Below are positions 25,057 to 36,000 of a stretch of 64,000 bases of DNA, piece after piece. The stretch comes from Sphagnum compactum. Its lineage: Eukaryota; Bryophyta; Sphagnopsida; Sphagnales. Both the position numbers and the translations under genes were made by a program. The stretch lies in NCBI GenBank assembly GCA_965153455.1, contig OZ234502.1, positions 1,901,267 through 1,965,266 on the forward strand, given 5' to 3'. Each line of letters starts with the position of its first letter. Position 1 is the first letter of the stretch. The notes under the pieces were generated by a model. That model worked only from the letters and a program-made list of their open reading frames with translations, made no database searches and had not been told where the DNA came from.

Positions 25057-25639
25057 AAAGCAGGAGTGGCTGAAAATGGAAAGCCTTAGCATTTCTGGGA
25101 ACTCAGATTTGGCTTCAAAAGTCCATCCAAATACACTAGTAAATTTTCAGCACATCTGGACACAATTTTTTATTTATAATTTGCCTTGGACAACAAGATT
25201 AACACTTAAACAAGGAACATGATAGAATTGAAGGGGGACATCTGTTGATTCTTCTTGAAGGTCACATAGTTTTGAAGCAAGAAGCTTATAATGTCAAACT
25301 TTTTTTGCCCTATTAAAGCTGTGGAATACTTTTCAAACGGAGTATCAAACCGCTTGAGAGACCCAGCACCCACCAATGCACCATTGAAAAAATCCCTTGG
25401 ATTTCATGGATGGGATGAAATTGTCCTCCAAGGGGTCAGTTGCTTGGTCAGTTAAAAAAATTCTTTCTAAAACTTTTTTTTTTTCATAAATTGTTTTCCC
25501 AGCATTTTTTAAAATTTTTTTTTCAGGCCTCCCCTTTTATCTTAATTTTTCTCCAACAAACTTAAATCCTAAACCCTACAACCCTTCCTCCTACCAACCC
25601 ATCTACCTCCTTCATCCTATTGACTCACCCTCCCCACAC

Positions 25640-25715
25640 TCCTCTTGCAGTCACTCCATCACCAACAAGTTGAGCATTTGGGTTTAGAGAGCTTAGAGCT
25701 TGAAGAGTGGAAAGG
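25640..25715 (+). repeat. ~70-bp tandem repeat, unit 1, interrupted by the gypsy insertion
   Basis: CAGTCACTCCATCACC, then AAGTTGAGCATTTGGGTTTA and TTGAAGAGTGGAAAGG. Two further units follow directly on the far side of the gypsy element (31134-31290). The last five bases, AAAGG, are the target duplicated by the insertion. Confidence 0.8.
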
Positions 25716-26027
25716 TGTTGCGGACGGCAACTCACACAAGACTCGGAATAGCACTCGAAGCTCCAAAACTAGAAGTAGTAACACTGGAAGTAGTATTGAT
25801 ACTGGAAGAGCAAGTACAACTGGTGTTGACGAGAGTGAGGGACAATGTCTCGAGGCTCTCTATTTATATTGTTAGGACGCTACTGGGAAACTCTAAAGTT
25901 GGAAAGTCGGCACCGCCTCCAAGTCGGGAAAAGTTCGCACCGTCACTGTTACTGTTAGGGAAAAGTCCGCACCGCCTCCCAGTTGGGAAAAGTCCGCACC
26001 GTCACTATTACTGTCACGTCCATGACA
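25716..26027 (-). repeat. 3' LTR of the gypsy element
   Basis: 312 bp, near-identical to 30807-31133 but lacking a 15-bp block with CACGTCCGTGACA that is duplicated in the 5' LTR. It includes a TATA-like CTATTTATA (plus strand) near 25860 and the 11-base self-complementary sequence at 25826-25836. Confidence 0.95.
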
Positions 26028-26040
26028 TCACCCCCCCTTC
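26028..26040 (-). other. Polypurine tract next to the 3' LTR
   Basis: GAAGGGGGGGTGA on the minus strand directly abuts the 3' LTR. This is the expected site where second-strand synthesis is primed. Confidence 0.85.
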
Positions 26041-26175
26041 AAGCAACGAGTTCCCACGAGTTGTTCTATTTATCTTATCAAAAACAAAAACTAAAAATCT
26101 ATTACAAGAAGTCCATGTGATATTTACATGGTTACAGCCTGATTTGGTGTTGGTGTTGATCCAGACGCGTTGGAT

Positions 26176-28520
26176 TCAAATATCTTTGGCACTCGGTTTT
26201 GTCGGGTATTGACGATGAATTTTTTTGATCATTTTGGGAACGTTAGCAAGATTAGCAGCAGGTTCCCAAGTTCGCTCGCTTACTTCATAGCCCTGCCAAT
26301 GTACAAGATATTCTAATCTCCTTCGATTGATGCGGGAGTCGATGATCTTGGAAACTTCAAATTCTTTTTCTCCGTTAATCTCGATTGGTGGCGGAGGTGC
26401 TGGCAACCGTCCTGGAATAGTCGATTCTCTATACAGTTCAAGCAAGGAAACATGAAACACTGGATGAATTTTCATAGATGATGGCAGGTCCAACCTACAT
26501 GCTACCTCGTTGACCTGCTTACTCACACGAAAAGGTCCAAGACGACGATAGTCAAGTTTGTCGTTCGGTCGGCGAGTCTTCAAATTGCGACGCAAAAGCC
26601 AGACTTTATCTCCAACTGAGATGTTCGGATTTTGCTTTCGAGATTTGTCTGCATTTTTTTTCTATCGCTCTTGAGCTTCTACAAGCCTTGCCTTCATGTC
26701 TTTGTGGATTTCCAAAAGTTTGGTGACCAGATCTTGCGCAGCCGGATTCTTTGCCAAACTTAAGTTCAAAGAGTCAAATCGTGGATGATATCCATAGTTT
26801 GCGAAGAACGGAGTTTGGTGGATGGACTCTTGAAATGTATTGTTGTAGGCAAACTCTGCGATTGGAAGTAGATCCACCCAATTGTCTTGATGGTAGTTGA
26901 TGAAGCACCTCAAATACTGCTCCAATACTTGATTCACTCGTTCGGTTTGTCCATCCGTTTGAGGATGATACGCCGATGATAGATTGATCTTCACTTGTAA
27001 GATCTTGAACATGGATTGCCAGAACTTGGACGTGAACTGCGTACCACGATCAGAGATGATGTCGTCGGGAAGTCCATGATATTTGTACACATTCTCCAAG
27101 AAAAGTCGTGCCGTTTCTTTACCTGTGATAGTCTTGTTGCAAGGCACGAAGTGTGCCATCTTTGTGAAGCGGTCCACCACAACAAAAACTAAATCAAAAG
27201 ATTTGGACTTTGGAAGGTCCACAATGAAGTCCATGGATATCGATGTCCATGGGGTTTCTGGAATCGGCAGCGGTTGAAGTAACCCGTATGGCCGATGACG
27301 AGGGATCTTGGATCTAGAGCAGGTGTCACACGTCATGACATATTCCTTCACGGTTTTCCACATTTGGGGCCACCAAAAGTCTCTGGATATCAGCTCCATA
27401 GTCTTGTTGTAACCAAAGTGTCCCGCCGATGGAGAGTCGTGTCGAGACTGGAGCACTCAGAGTTGGCATGGACCTTCAGGGACATAAAGTAGTCCCTGGT
27501 AATATAACAGCCCGTCTTGGAACTGGAATCTTGGATCAGCATCATGTGATCTAGAAACCCGTGAACTGGAAGTAGGTTGATTCGGGGATTCCGAATCTAT
27601 AATCTCTGAGCCTGGACTTGGAAATCCTCTAGGATTGAAGATGCCAGCATTGTTCTTCAATTTCAAGGCCAAAGGATCGACTTTTAAACTTACTCGGATA
27701 TCTTGGAGAAAAGATGCATCCACCGAAGTTGTGGTGCGCACAGTCTTCAGCTGAAGTTGCTCAGGCTTGATAAGGGTAGTCTTTTGTTGGTCGTAAGTTG
27801 CATCTTGGGTGCAAGATACGCTCGTCGGGAAAGAGCGTCGAACCGGATTTGCTTGGAACCGGGGCGGTACGTGATGACAAAGTTGAAGCGCGAAAGCGAT
27901 ATACTCCAACGAGCTTGTCGTCAATTCAATACCTTGGCAGACATGAAGTACTCAAGGTTCTTGTGATCGGTGTAGACCGTGACCGGATGTTGAGCTCCTT
28001 CGAGAAAATGATGCCACTCTTGGAACGAGTCGACAATGGCTAAGAGCTCCTTGTCATGGATCTCATAATTGATCTCGGCAGCAGTATATTTTCGTGAGTG
28101 AAACGCGACAAGATGGAGGCATCCGTCTTTGTCGGGTTGTGAAAGGACCGCTCCAAGGGCAAAGTCAGAAGCATCTGTTTCTAGAAAGAACGGCTTCTGG
28201 AAGTCAGGATGCGTCAGAATAGGTGCCGTTGTAAACGCCTTCTTCAGAGTTTCAAATGCTTGGTCTGCTTCCGCATTCCACTTGAGCTTGTCTTTGCGAG
28301 TCAATCAGGTCAATGAAGCAGCAATCTTGGAATAGTTTCGGATGAAGATTCGATAGAAATTCGCAAAACCGAGGAAGCATTGTACGTCTCGAACGGTAGC
28401 CGGTTTCTTGCACTCGGTGACTGTCCGAATCTTCTTTGGGTCCATGGATAGACCCTCTCCAGAAATGATGTAGCCCAAGAATTCGACTTGGGGTTGGTGG
28501 AAACGCATTTCTCCAGCTTG
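26176..28520 (-). pseudogene. pol 3' part: RNase H, integrase and chromodomain (decayed)
   Basis: Three reading-frame segments are collinear. RT connection and RNase H (28508-27921) show [27 protein letters not shown] and [10 protein letters not shown]. Integrase (27456-26662) has the HHCC zinc finger ending CDTCSR, and the DDE core: Asp in SMDFIVDLP, Asp in ISDRGTQF, Glu in DGQTERVN. The tail (26660-26176) has the GPF-containing RRLGPFRVSKQV module and a C-terminal chromodomain (EFEVSKIIDSR...LEYLVHWQGY...TWEPAANL, about 26367-26205), which in this family can direct integration to particular chromatin. Breaks: TGA at 28305-28307, 27921-27923 and 27457-27459, TAG at 26662-26664, and frameshifts near 28510 and 27850-27920. 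Sequence homologous to the family continues through each break, so they are late mutations. Confidence 0.92.
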
Positions 28521-29791
28521 GCGTATAGTCCAGCAGTGCGTAGCTTCTCCAACACTAGCCGGACATGGTTGATGTGCTCTTCTTCATTCTTGGAGAAAAC
28601 CAATATGTCGTCGAGATAACAGACAACAAAATCGTTCAGAAATTCTCGAAATACGTCGTTCATCAAGTGTTGAAAGATGGCAGGTGCGTTGGTAAGACCA
28701 AAAGGCATGACATTGTATTCAAAGTGTCCATACCTAGTTCGGAACGCCGTCTTCCATTCGTCACCTTCCTTGATACGTACTAGGTTGTACGCTCCACGAG
28801 GATCAATCTTGGTGTGGATCTTTGCTTGACCGAGTTGGTCAAGAAGTCCTGAAATAAGCGGCAATGGATACCGGTTCTTGATTGTGACCTTGTTTAGTCC
28901 ACGATAGTCCACGCACATCTGAAGGGAGCCATCTTTCTTCTTGACAAATAGGATAGGAGCTCCAGCAGGTGACTTGGAATGTCGAATGAAGTTCTTCGCG
29001 AGATTTTCATCAAGGTAATTTAGCAATGCGACAAGCTCGTTTTGGGAGAGGCTGTAGATTGGACCAAAGGGAGGTTGCGCACCTTCTTGGAGTTCGATGC
29101 CATAATCATAAGGTCGATGCTGAGGAAGTGTATCAACGTTCTTCTTCTCAAACACGTCTCGATACTCCTCATATTCTGCTGGTAACTTGGTTGGTTCTTG
29201 AACAGGTTGAGATGTCGGAATTGCATAAATTGCAAACATATTTCCATTCTTGGCAGCCCTCATAAAGGCTCGAGCACCGACCATCAAGGGAACTTTGACC
29301 GCGGACCCTTGGACTTGGTAAGGACACGGGTTTGGAACATTTCTAAGGTGTCTAGACGAAATATGAGAAACTATGGTTCGATATGTTAGTTTTCGCTTTT
29401 TCCAATCTATATCCGGGTTAATCATCTCTAACCAAGAGAAACCTAAGACAAGAGGATTAGAGGGAGAACTAATGATATTGAATACAATAGTACTTCGGTG
29501 CCCTTCCAGGATAATGTCTAAGGGTTTAGTTTTGTGTGTGACATCTCCTGAAATCAAGGGCCTACCGTCGATAACCTCTATTGTCACAGGGTATTTCTTA
29601 GGGACTATAGGAAGATTCTGACGTTTTACAAGATTTTTATCAATAAAACAAGCAGAGGCTCCGGAATCTAACAAGGCTTTAACTTTTATGTTATGTGGAT
29701 GAAAATCTATTTTAAGCGGGATATTAAAACAACGAGAAGGTTCAGAGGATAAGATAGGACCTGATGACGTGGCAACACTTGTCAGCCGCAC
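28510..29791 (-). pseudogene. pol 5' part: protease and reverse transcriptase (decayed)
   Basis: The frame opens with the retropepsin motif DSGA (about 29657-29668) in [14 protein letters not shown], followed by the LGFSWLE block typical of gypsy proteases. Reverse transcriptase begins around [11 protein letters not shown] and carries [49 protein letters not shown] and the catalytic YLDD (28607-28618). The essential aspartates of YLDD are intact; an Asp to Gly-type change in the IDPRGAY block replaces the usual LDLRSGY/YHQ region, suggesting decay. A single-base loss near 28510, in the EKC segment, shifts the frame before the RT connection domain. Confidence 0.93.
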
Positions 29792-29892
29792 GATCCCTAA
29801 TGTGGCTAGCTGCTGTCGTTTTCCGACTCGATTTCCTCATGTCTTGGCTCAGAAGTGCTTGAGGTGTACCGAAGTTTGTGCGCCTTTGGCCC

Positions 29893-30782
29893 CTAAGGTT
29901 TCAAAGGGCAATTGTTTAAGCTGTGGTCCTTGCCTCCACAATAAAAACACAAGTGCTCCCTGCGACGTCGTTCTTCTTCTTCTTCGGTTAGCTTCCTAAC
30001 TTTTGAAGTGTCGATTTGCATGGGCTCTGGGGTCGAAGTGCTTGAAGATGTTTGGCGGGTTGGAGTTGTGTAATCCGCTCGATATGATCCAAAGAGCAAT
30101 CGTCACTCCTGTTGCTGCTCGAACAGCCGGTTGTCGCAGTCAATTGCTTGAGTAATGGCTTCCGACAGAGTAGTTGGTTTGGGCAAGTTCAGCAACAAGG
30201 TTTTAATATCGTCGCAGAGTCCCCATCGAAACATGGTGATGAGAGCCATGTCGTTCCAATCGAGGTCACATGCAAGTTGTTGAAATTCTGCAACGTATGC
30301 TGAAGCTGGGCGCGATCGTTGTTGCAGTGTTCGAAGTTTTGTTGTTGCTATAAGGTTCGATCTCTCTCTCCAAACGTTCTGCTGAATTCTTCCAAGAATT
30401 GATCAAGGTCTGCCAGAAGTGGAGAATCCTTCTCCAATAGTGACGAAAACCAAGATAACGCAGTTCCAGTGAGCAGTGATTCAATGAGCCCAACTTGTGT
30501 TTCTTCTGTTGCGTATCTGTGTGGTTGGAGACGGAAGACAAGTCGAACTTGATTGACAAAATCTTGAAGTTTTGTACGATCTCCGTCAAACTTCTCTGGC
30601 AAGCTTACTCGAGGTTCTTTTAGCGCTTGTGGAACTGGATTCGCTGCGGGAGCTGGAACATGGACTGGAGCGCGAACAACTTGGAGCTGTTCCATGGCGT
30701 TTCGTAGGTTGGCATTCTCTTGTTGTAGCTGTTGCAGCATGGCAACCACGTCGTGCATCTGGATGTTGGAAGTGTCACCCAT
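29893..30782 (-). pseudogene. gag: capsid and zinc knuckle (decayed)
   Basis: The ATG at 30782 lies only 24 bases inside the 5' LTR. After a Gln/Asn-rich, probably coiled-coil start (residues 1-35) and a Pro/Ala linker comes a capsid-like region with LPEKFDGDRTKLQDF, ESLLTGTALSWF and LLEKDSPLLADLDQF, resembling the Gag of sushi-type elements in motif spacing. A frameshift near 30346 moves the reading to another frame, where the family sequence continues (QQLACDLDWND). A TGA at 30103-30105 (probably once CGA) follows. The zinc knuckle CFYCGGKDHSLNNC (29908-29949) fits CX2CX4HX4C, and a TAG stop comes soon after at 29890. Confidence 0.9.
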
Positions 30783-30793
30783 CTTGGTAGTGG

Positions 30794-30804
30794 ACTCTCG
30801 TCAA
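30794..30804 (-). other. Putative self-priming site
   Basis: TTGACGAGAGT on the minus strand begins two bases inside the 5' LTR, where a primer-binding site is expected. No TGGTATCAGAGC-type initiator-tRNA site is present. The site is perfectly complementary to ACTCTCGTCAA at 30927-30917 (minus strand), the predicted 5' end of the transcript. Confidence 0.65.
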
Positions 30805-30806
30805 AC

Positions 30807-31133
30807 TGTTGCGGACGGCAACTCACACAAGACTCGGAATAGCACTCGAAGCTCCAAAACTAGAAGTAGTAACACTGGAAGTAGTATTGATACTGGAAGA
30901 ACAAGTACAATTGGTGTTGACGAGAGTGAGGGACAATGTCTCGAGGCTCTCTATTTATACTACTAGGACGCTACTGGGAAACTCTAAAGTTGGAAAGTCG
31001 GCACCGCCTCCAAGTCGGGAAAAGTTCGCACCGTCATTGTTACTGTCACGTCCGTGACATTTAGGGAAAAGTCTGCACCGCCTCCTAGTTGGGAAAAGTC
31101 CACACCGTCACTATTACTGTCACGTCCGTGACA
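30807..31133 (-). repeat. 5' LTR of the gypsy element
   Basis: 327 bp. It contains the TATA box at 30952-30958, the predicted transcript start region at about 30927, and two copies of a near-palindromic CACGTCCGTGAC block (about 31048-31059 and 31121-31132), one of which is absent from the 3' LTR. Confidence 0.95.
30952..30958 (-). promoter_or_regulatory. TATA box in the gypsy 5' LTR
   Basis: TATAAATAGAG on the minus strand is a good plant TATA box. The ACTCTCGTCAA block starts 31 bases downstream of its first T, matching the usual start distance. Confidence 0.75.
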
Positions 31134-31295
31134 AAAGGTTGGTGCAGTCATTCCATCACCAGCAAGTTGAGCATTTGGGTTTAGAGAGATTAAAGCTTGA
31201 AGAATGGAAAGGTTGGTATAATCACTTCATCACTAGCAAGTTGAGCATTTGGGTTTAGAGAGCTTAAAGCTTGAAGAGTGGAAAGGTTGGAGCTT
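31134..31295 (+). repeat. ~70-bp tandem repeat, units 2 and 3
   Basis: Two more units of the repeat at 25640-25715: GCAAGTTGAGCATTTGGGTT occurs near 31162 and 31234, each followed by a TTGAAGA(A/G)TGGAAAGG. A truncated further unit may begin at 31290. Confidence 0.8.
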
Positions 31296-31329
31296 GAGGA
31301 ACGGAGAGTTTGGAAGCATGAGCTTAAAG

Positions 31330-31765
31330 GTAAGCACCCTATCTTCTTTTTCTTTTTTCTTTTTTGTTTTGGTGGGTGTCATCACCAATTCAACAAAGGC
31401 CAACTCTTTTTTTCTTTTTGTTTTGTTGCTTTTGGGAGAAGGTGGGTGTCATCGTTAAGTCTCGACATAAAGTCAAGCTCCCTCAGTTTCTTTCTTTTTT
31501 CTCTTTGTTTTCTTGCTTGTGGGTGCAAGTGGGCTCCATTATCAACTCTCAACAAAGGGGGAGCCCAAGCTCCTTTTTATTTTTTCCCCTTTTCTTTTGT
31601 TGCTTTTGGGTGCAAGTGTGTTCCATTGCCAACTTTCGATTAAAAGGGAGCCTCTTTTTTTTTTTTTGTCGCTTATGGGTGCAGGTGGGTGCCATCGCCA
31701 AGTTTTGGCAGAAGGGGAGCTTGCTCCCCCTTTTTTTCCTTTTTTCTTTACTAGCCAATTGTAGG
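31330..31765 (+). repeat. ~80-95-bp pyrimidine-rich minisatellite, five units
   Basis: Each unit has a T/C-rich run, then TTGTTGCTTTTGGGTGCAAG, then GTGGGTGCCATCGCCAA-like and AAAGGGGAGC-like words. Because the unit is stop-poor, several overlapping frames stay open (31249-31813), giving Phe-rich translations. I regard these as artefacts of the repeat, not as proteins. Confidence 0.7.
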
Positions 31766-32059
31766 GTTTTTACGCGACGATATGCCCATAATGCAGAGGT
31801 TGCATCTTCGTGATACATGAGGGCCAATGGGATCTCATCCCCTTTTGGAGTGATACATATAGCCCATAGCTTATCTTTTTTTGATTAGGGAGTTGTTTTG
31901 GTCTTCAAGATTTAGGGTAGCAATTTATTTTTGAAGCAACCACATATTTATTAGTATGACATGTTCCCCATTTTTGCACCATCTTCTGTTAATAGTTAGA
32001 AATACATTCTCACATATTTTTATATGTATGCTTGATAAATTTACAAAACAATGATTATA

Positions 32060-33060
32060 GTCTTGCACTCAAACCAAAAAATCTTTTTTTACCCCCAAGA
32101 ATTAGAAGTTCAAACCTAAAAAAGAAAATAATACCCTCATGAGGGTAATATGTAAACACCATTGATTGAATTATTTTGGTCCATGCTGTTGGAGGGGTAT
32201 TGCATAGCCCCAACAAACCCCAAAAGGAACGCAATACCTTCATAAGGATATTATGTAAACAATATGTCTAGGTTATTGGAGGGGTATTACTTGTGCTTAA
32301 AATTATTCAATGGGTGTGTAATACATCTCTTATGTTATATAAAAAAAATCTTTTGGGCTCCATCACATATCTATTGCAACCTAAAGGGGTATTGCCTAAA
32401 CCTACAAGGAAAGTAATACCATGTTTGGGGTAATCTATAAACAACATGGGTTCAATTATTTTGGTTTGGGCTATCGGAGGGGTATTGCTCATGTCTAGAA
32501 GTACTCAATTCACATGTTTTACACCTCTTTGGGTATCCCATAAAACCTTTGGGCTCCATAACATATATTTTGGAATTTGGAAGGGTATTGCATAACCATG
32601 GCAAAACCTATAAGGAAAGCAATACCCACATCATTTTGTGATAATATCGTAAACCGTGAAACAAAAGAATTATTTTTAAGATGCTCATTATGTCATACTA
32701 GACATATTGATTCAAGTAAATGAAGGTATTAAAAAGTTTTTCACATTGATGGTAGAATGTCACTTGAACAAAGTTATGTAGTTTAAATGCAACACCTACA
32801 TCATCTTAGGATATTTGCATTCACCATGAAACTTGGAAAGGTATTGCATAACTTACCAAAACCTAAAAAGAATACAATACTTGCACCGTATTGTGACAAT
32901 ATCTTAAACCATGATATAAATGAAGTTATTGTCAAGTTGGTCACATTAATGGTGAAAGGTAATGAAACTATCATTAAAATGAGGGTATTGCAATTACACT
33001 TCGAAACTTTGTTGAAGTAAACCTTATACCATCAATGTGGCAAATATTACAATACTTTCA
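32060..33060 (+). repeat. Diverged tandem repeat built on GGAGGGGTATTGC
   Basis: The words GGAGGGGTATTGC, AAGGAA(A/C)GCAATACC, TTTGGGCTCCAT and GTAAACAA(T)ATG recur in the same order near 32160, 32280, 32380, 32470, 32580 and 32840. The spacing is about 190-200 bp for the best-conserved pair of units (TTTGGGCTCCAT near 32352 and 32548). Copies near 32800-33060 are more diverged. Confidence 0.6.
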
Positions 33061-36000
33061 TTTACATGTAGCAACAATTTTACATTGGTCCATTAAACAA
33101 TTCTTACCATTTTTGAGTTTGAAATGTCTTTCAACAATATTTAATGTTCACTTACAATTTTGAATGTAAAATAATCATTAAGATATTATATATAAATATG
33201 CAATAATAATAATAAATCCACACATTAATTAATTAAGTATATCATTTTTTGATATATTGTAAAATAAATTTTACGTAAAGGTAAAAAAATACATTGACTA
33301 AACTCACATGATATTAGGTACTTATATTTCAAAATTCAATTAAAACCTTGATTCCTAAACCTTGACCTTAAACCTTGACCTTAAACCTTGATTGAAAGAG
33401 TTTAGGAGATGGAAAATGTACCTCCTCCACCTTATTATTTACTAGAGTGTTCCCATGCTCTTTTTGATCAAATTTAAAAAGACAATATACATTGATTTGT
33501 AGCCAACATGCCATAAGACATCAAAATTATATTGAGATGACTGTATAAAGTTATTTACAAAGGTAGGAAAACTAAAGAATACAACCATAGGTTTCCCTAA
33601 AATTGAGGATGATATCCCAAACGCATGATTGCACAATGCCAAAAGAATATGATAGAAGAGGAAATTCAAATTTCTTTTTCAACCTAAGATGACTTGAATT
33701 CCTCCTATCTCCTCTATTTTGTTGTTGCCTATGTGTTTACTTAGGGATTTGCGTATGTTATGTGACACTTCAAGGGATTTAAGGGATTACACAAAGTTTA
33801 CTTAGGGGGTTAGTTACGGATTTTTTATGTTGGGGGACATCTAAAGGTTATTTAGGGAACTACATAGTACCTATCTAAGAATTATTTAGGGAAACATTTA
33901 AGGGTTTATCTAGGTTATGTGATACCCAAAGATTACTTAGGGGGTTATTTTGAAAGCCTACCTAAGGAATGCAAGGATACACTTAAAGACTTACTTAGAC
34001 TATGGGGTGTAGTCACAATCCAACAAGCCAAAAAGGGTGTTGGACCACAAAAAATAAAATCAAAATTTGATAAATATTTATGTTTTTCCATTTAAAGCCA
34101 TGGTAATCATGGCAAATTATTACTTTTTCATTCATATGAATGTTAAGGAATTCAAACGAAAAATTCATTTGCTAAAATTTTAAGTTTTAAGTTTTGATTT
34201 AAGACTTTTAAAGATGATCAAAAATGTGTTGGACATGAGTCAATTTTGCAAAGGACTATCAAAAGGATTCATATAATAAATCACATTTGATGGGAAAAAA
34301 ATTAAGAGGATAATGACCTATTAATGACATTAAAAAAACCCTCATACTTTAAGATATGTGGAATTGTGAAACTTTAAAAGATCCAAAAACTTTCCCAAAT
34401 TGATATAGAATTTTAGAAATTTCAAAAGTCCTTTGCCACACATAAATGAGGTAAAATGTACATGATGTGTTAAAAAAAAAGTAGTTTATCATACAAGAAA
34501 ACAAAAAAATGTAAAAAAAATAAAATGGTTATGATTTGAAATTATTATCATTTTTAAAGACAAAACACTAAATTTACAAGGAATTGAGACATTTTTAAAA
34601 ATTCATATTTATTCAAAAATGATAAATAAAAAAACATGTCATGTACTTGAACAACTATAAACATCTATTATAATAAGTAGCAAAAACAATTGTTCCAAAA
34701 TTCATTTGTATGAAATTTTTTTTTGACGAAAAAGACATGCAATCCTTTTTTATCAATAATCCCGTTGGCTCATTGTATCCCATTTGCACCCTATGGGATA
34801 CTTGAAAGCTATTTAAAAGGTTACATAAAGCTTATTAAAAAGGCCATCTAGGGGTATCAAAAACTTACATAAAGGTTTACCTAAAAAACTATCTAAGGAT
34901 TACTTAGGGAGACACCTAAGGGCCTACCTTAGTCATGGGATAATTAAAAAATTACATAAAATCCATATGTAATTCTGAAGTATCCTTGTAATTAATTTTT
35001 AAATAATTCTCTACATAATTTCATAAATAGTCTTCTAGATATCTCCAAATTTAAAAAAAGTCCCTAATTAATCTCCTAAATAGCCTTTTAGATAGTCCTC
35101 AAATAATCCCAAAAATAATCCCCTCAATATCCCCTAACCAATGTAGGTCATTAGGTAATCCTTAAATATCCTATAGGCAATCCCTTTAGCCAGCCCCTAA
35201 ATAACTAACTATGTAACCTTATAAATAATCCTTAAATATTTTTAAATTTATAATTTTTCTAAATAATTATTTAAGAAAGCTTATGTAATTGTAAATAATC
35301 CTTAAATAGGGCTTAAAATGATCTTATGTAACTCCATGTAAGGTTTTAATAATCCCTATCCTAAATAAGTAAATAGGCAAATAATTTGCAAGTAAATAGA
35401 TAGGTAAGTAAATAAATAACCCATAGATAAGTAGGTAGCTCATGGGTAAGTAAGGAAATGGGCTATGGGTAAATAAATAAATAGTTAACCCATGTGTGAG
35501 TAGGTATGTGACCCATTTGTAGGAAGGTTGGTACTTGTAACCTAATTAATTCCTACTTCGTACCTCCAATCTATGTGATCATAATGTGATAAAACTTTCC
35601 AAGGAGTTTATTAGTAGTTTTGAAGATTGGTCCTCACTTTGTTGGACTTTATGAGTAGCTTAAAGAGAAGAGGGTAAGTGGTGAAGTTAGTATCCAATTA
35701 AGAGCTCAAAATAAAAATTACTTTTCGGATAAGTTTTATGAATAGAGAGAAACTGCACTCACATCAAACCTAAAATTTAACACCAAAAGTTGTGTTCTCA
35801 ACTTGGGATAATTAGTTTTATAAACCTGGTGAAAAGCCTATAAATTAAACAAATATAAATGATTGTGGAGTGACCTTTTCACATGAATTTATTTCAAAAT
35901 TTCAACATTTTTGCCAATAGTTTTTGAAATCGTGGGTGAGGATTGAAAATAGCTTACACTTAAAAAATCCTTATAACCCCTCCCCCTAGTCGACGGGAAA

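Larger units (their letters stand above)
25716..31133 (-). mobile_element. Chromodomain Ty3/gypsy retrotransposon, 5418 bp, with both LTRs
   Basis: Two LTRs (25716-26027 and 30807-31133) beginning TGTTGCGG and ending GTGACA or ATGACA on the plus strand bound the element, and a perfect 5-bp target duplication AAAGG (25711-25715, 31134-31138) flanks it. Domain order on the minus strand is Gag, zinc knuckle, protease, reverse transcriptase, RNase H, integrase, chromodomain, so it is a chromovirus. By eye the LTRs differ at about ten positions, all transitions, plus one 15-bp indel, suggesting a moderately recent insertion. The coding region is broken by several frameshifts and in-frame stops, most explained by C-to-T change at CGA or CAG, so this copy is not autonomous. 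It is clearly GC-richer than its surroundings. Confidence 0.95.

Noticed and set aside
31249-31827. Phe-rich ORFs resembling membrane proteins
   Set aside because: They come from a pyrimidine-rich minisatellite, open in three frames at once, with no conserved start.
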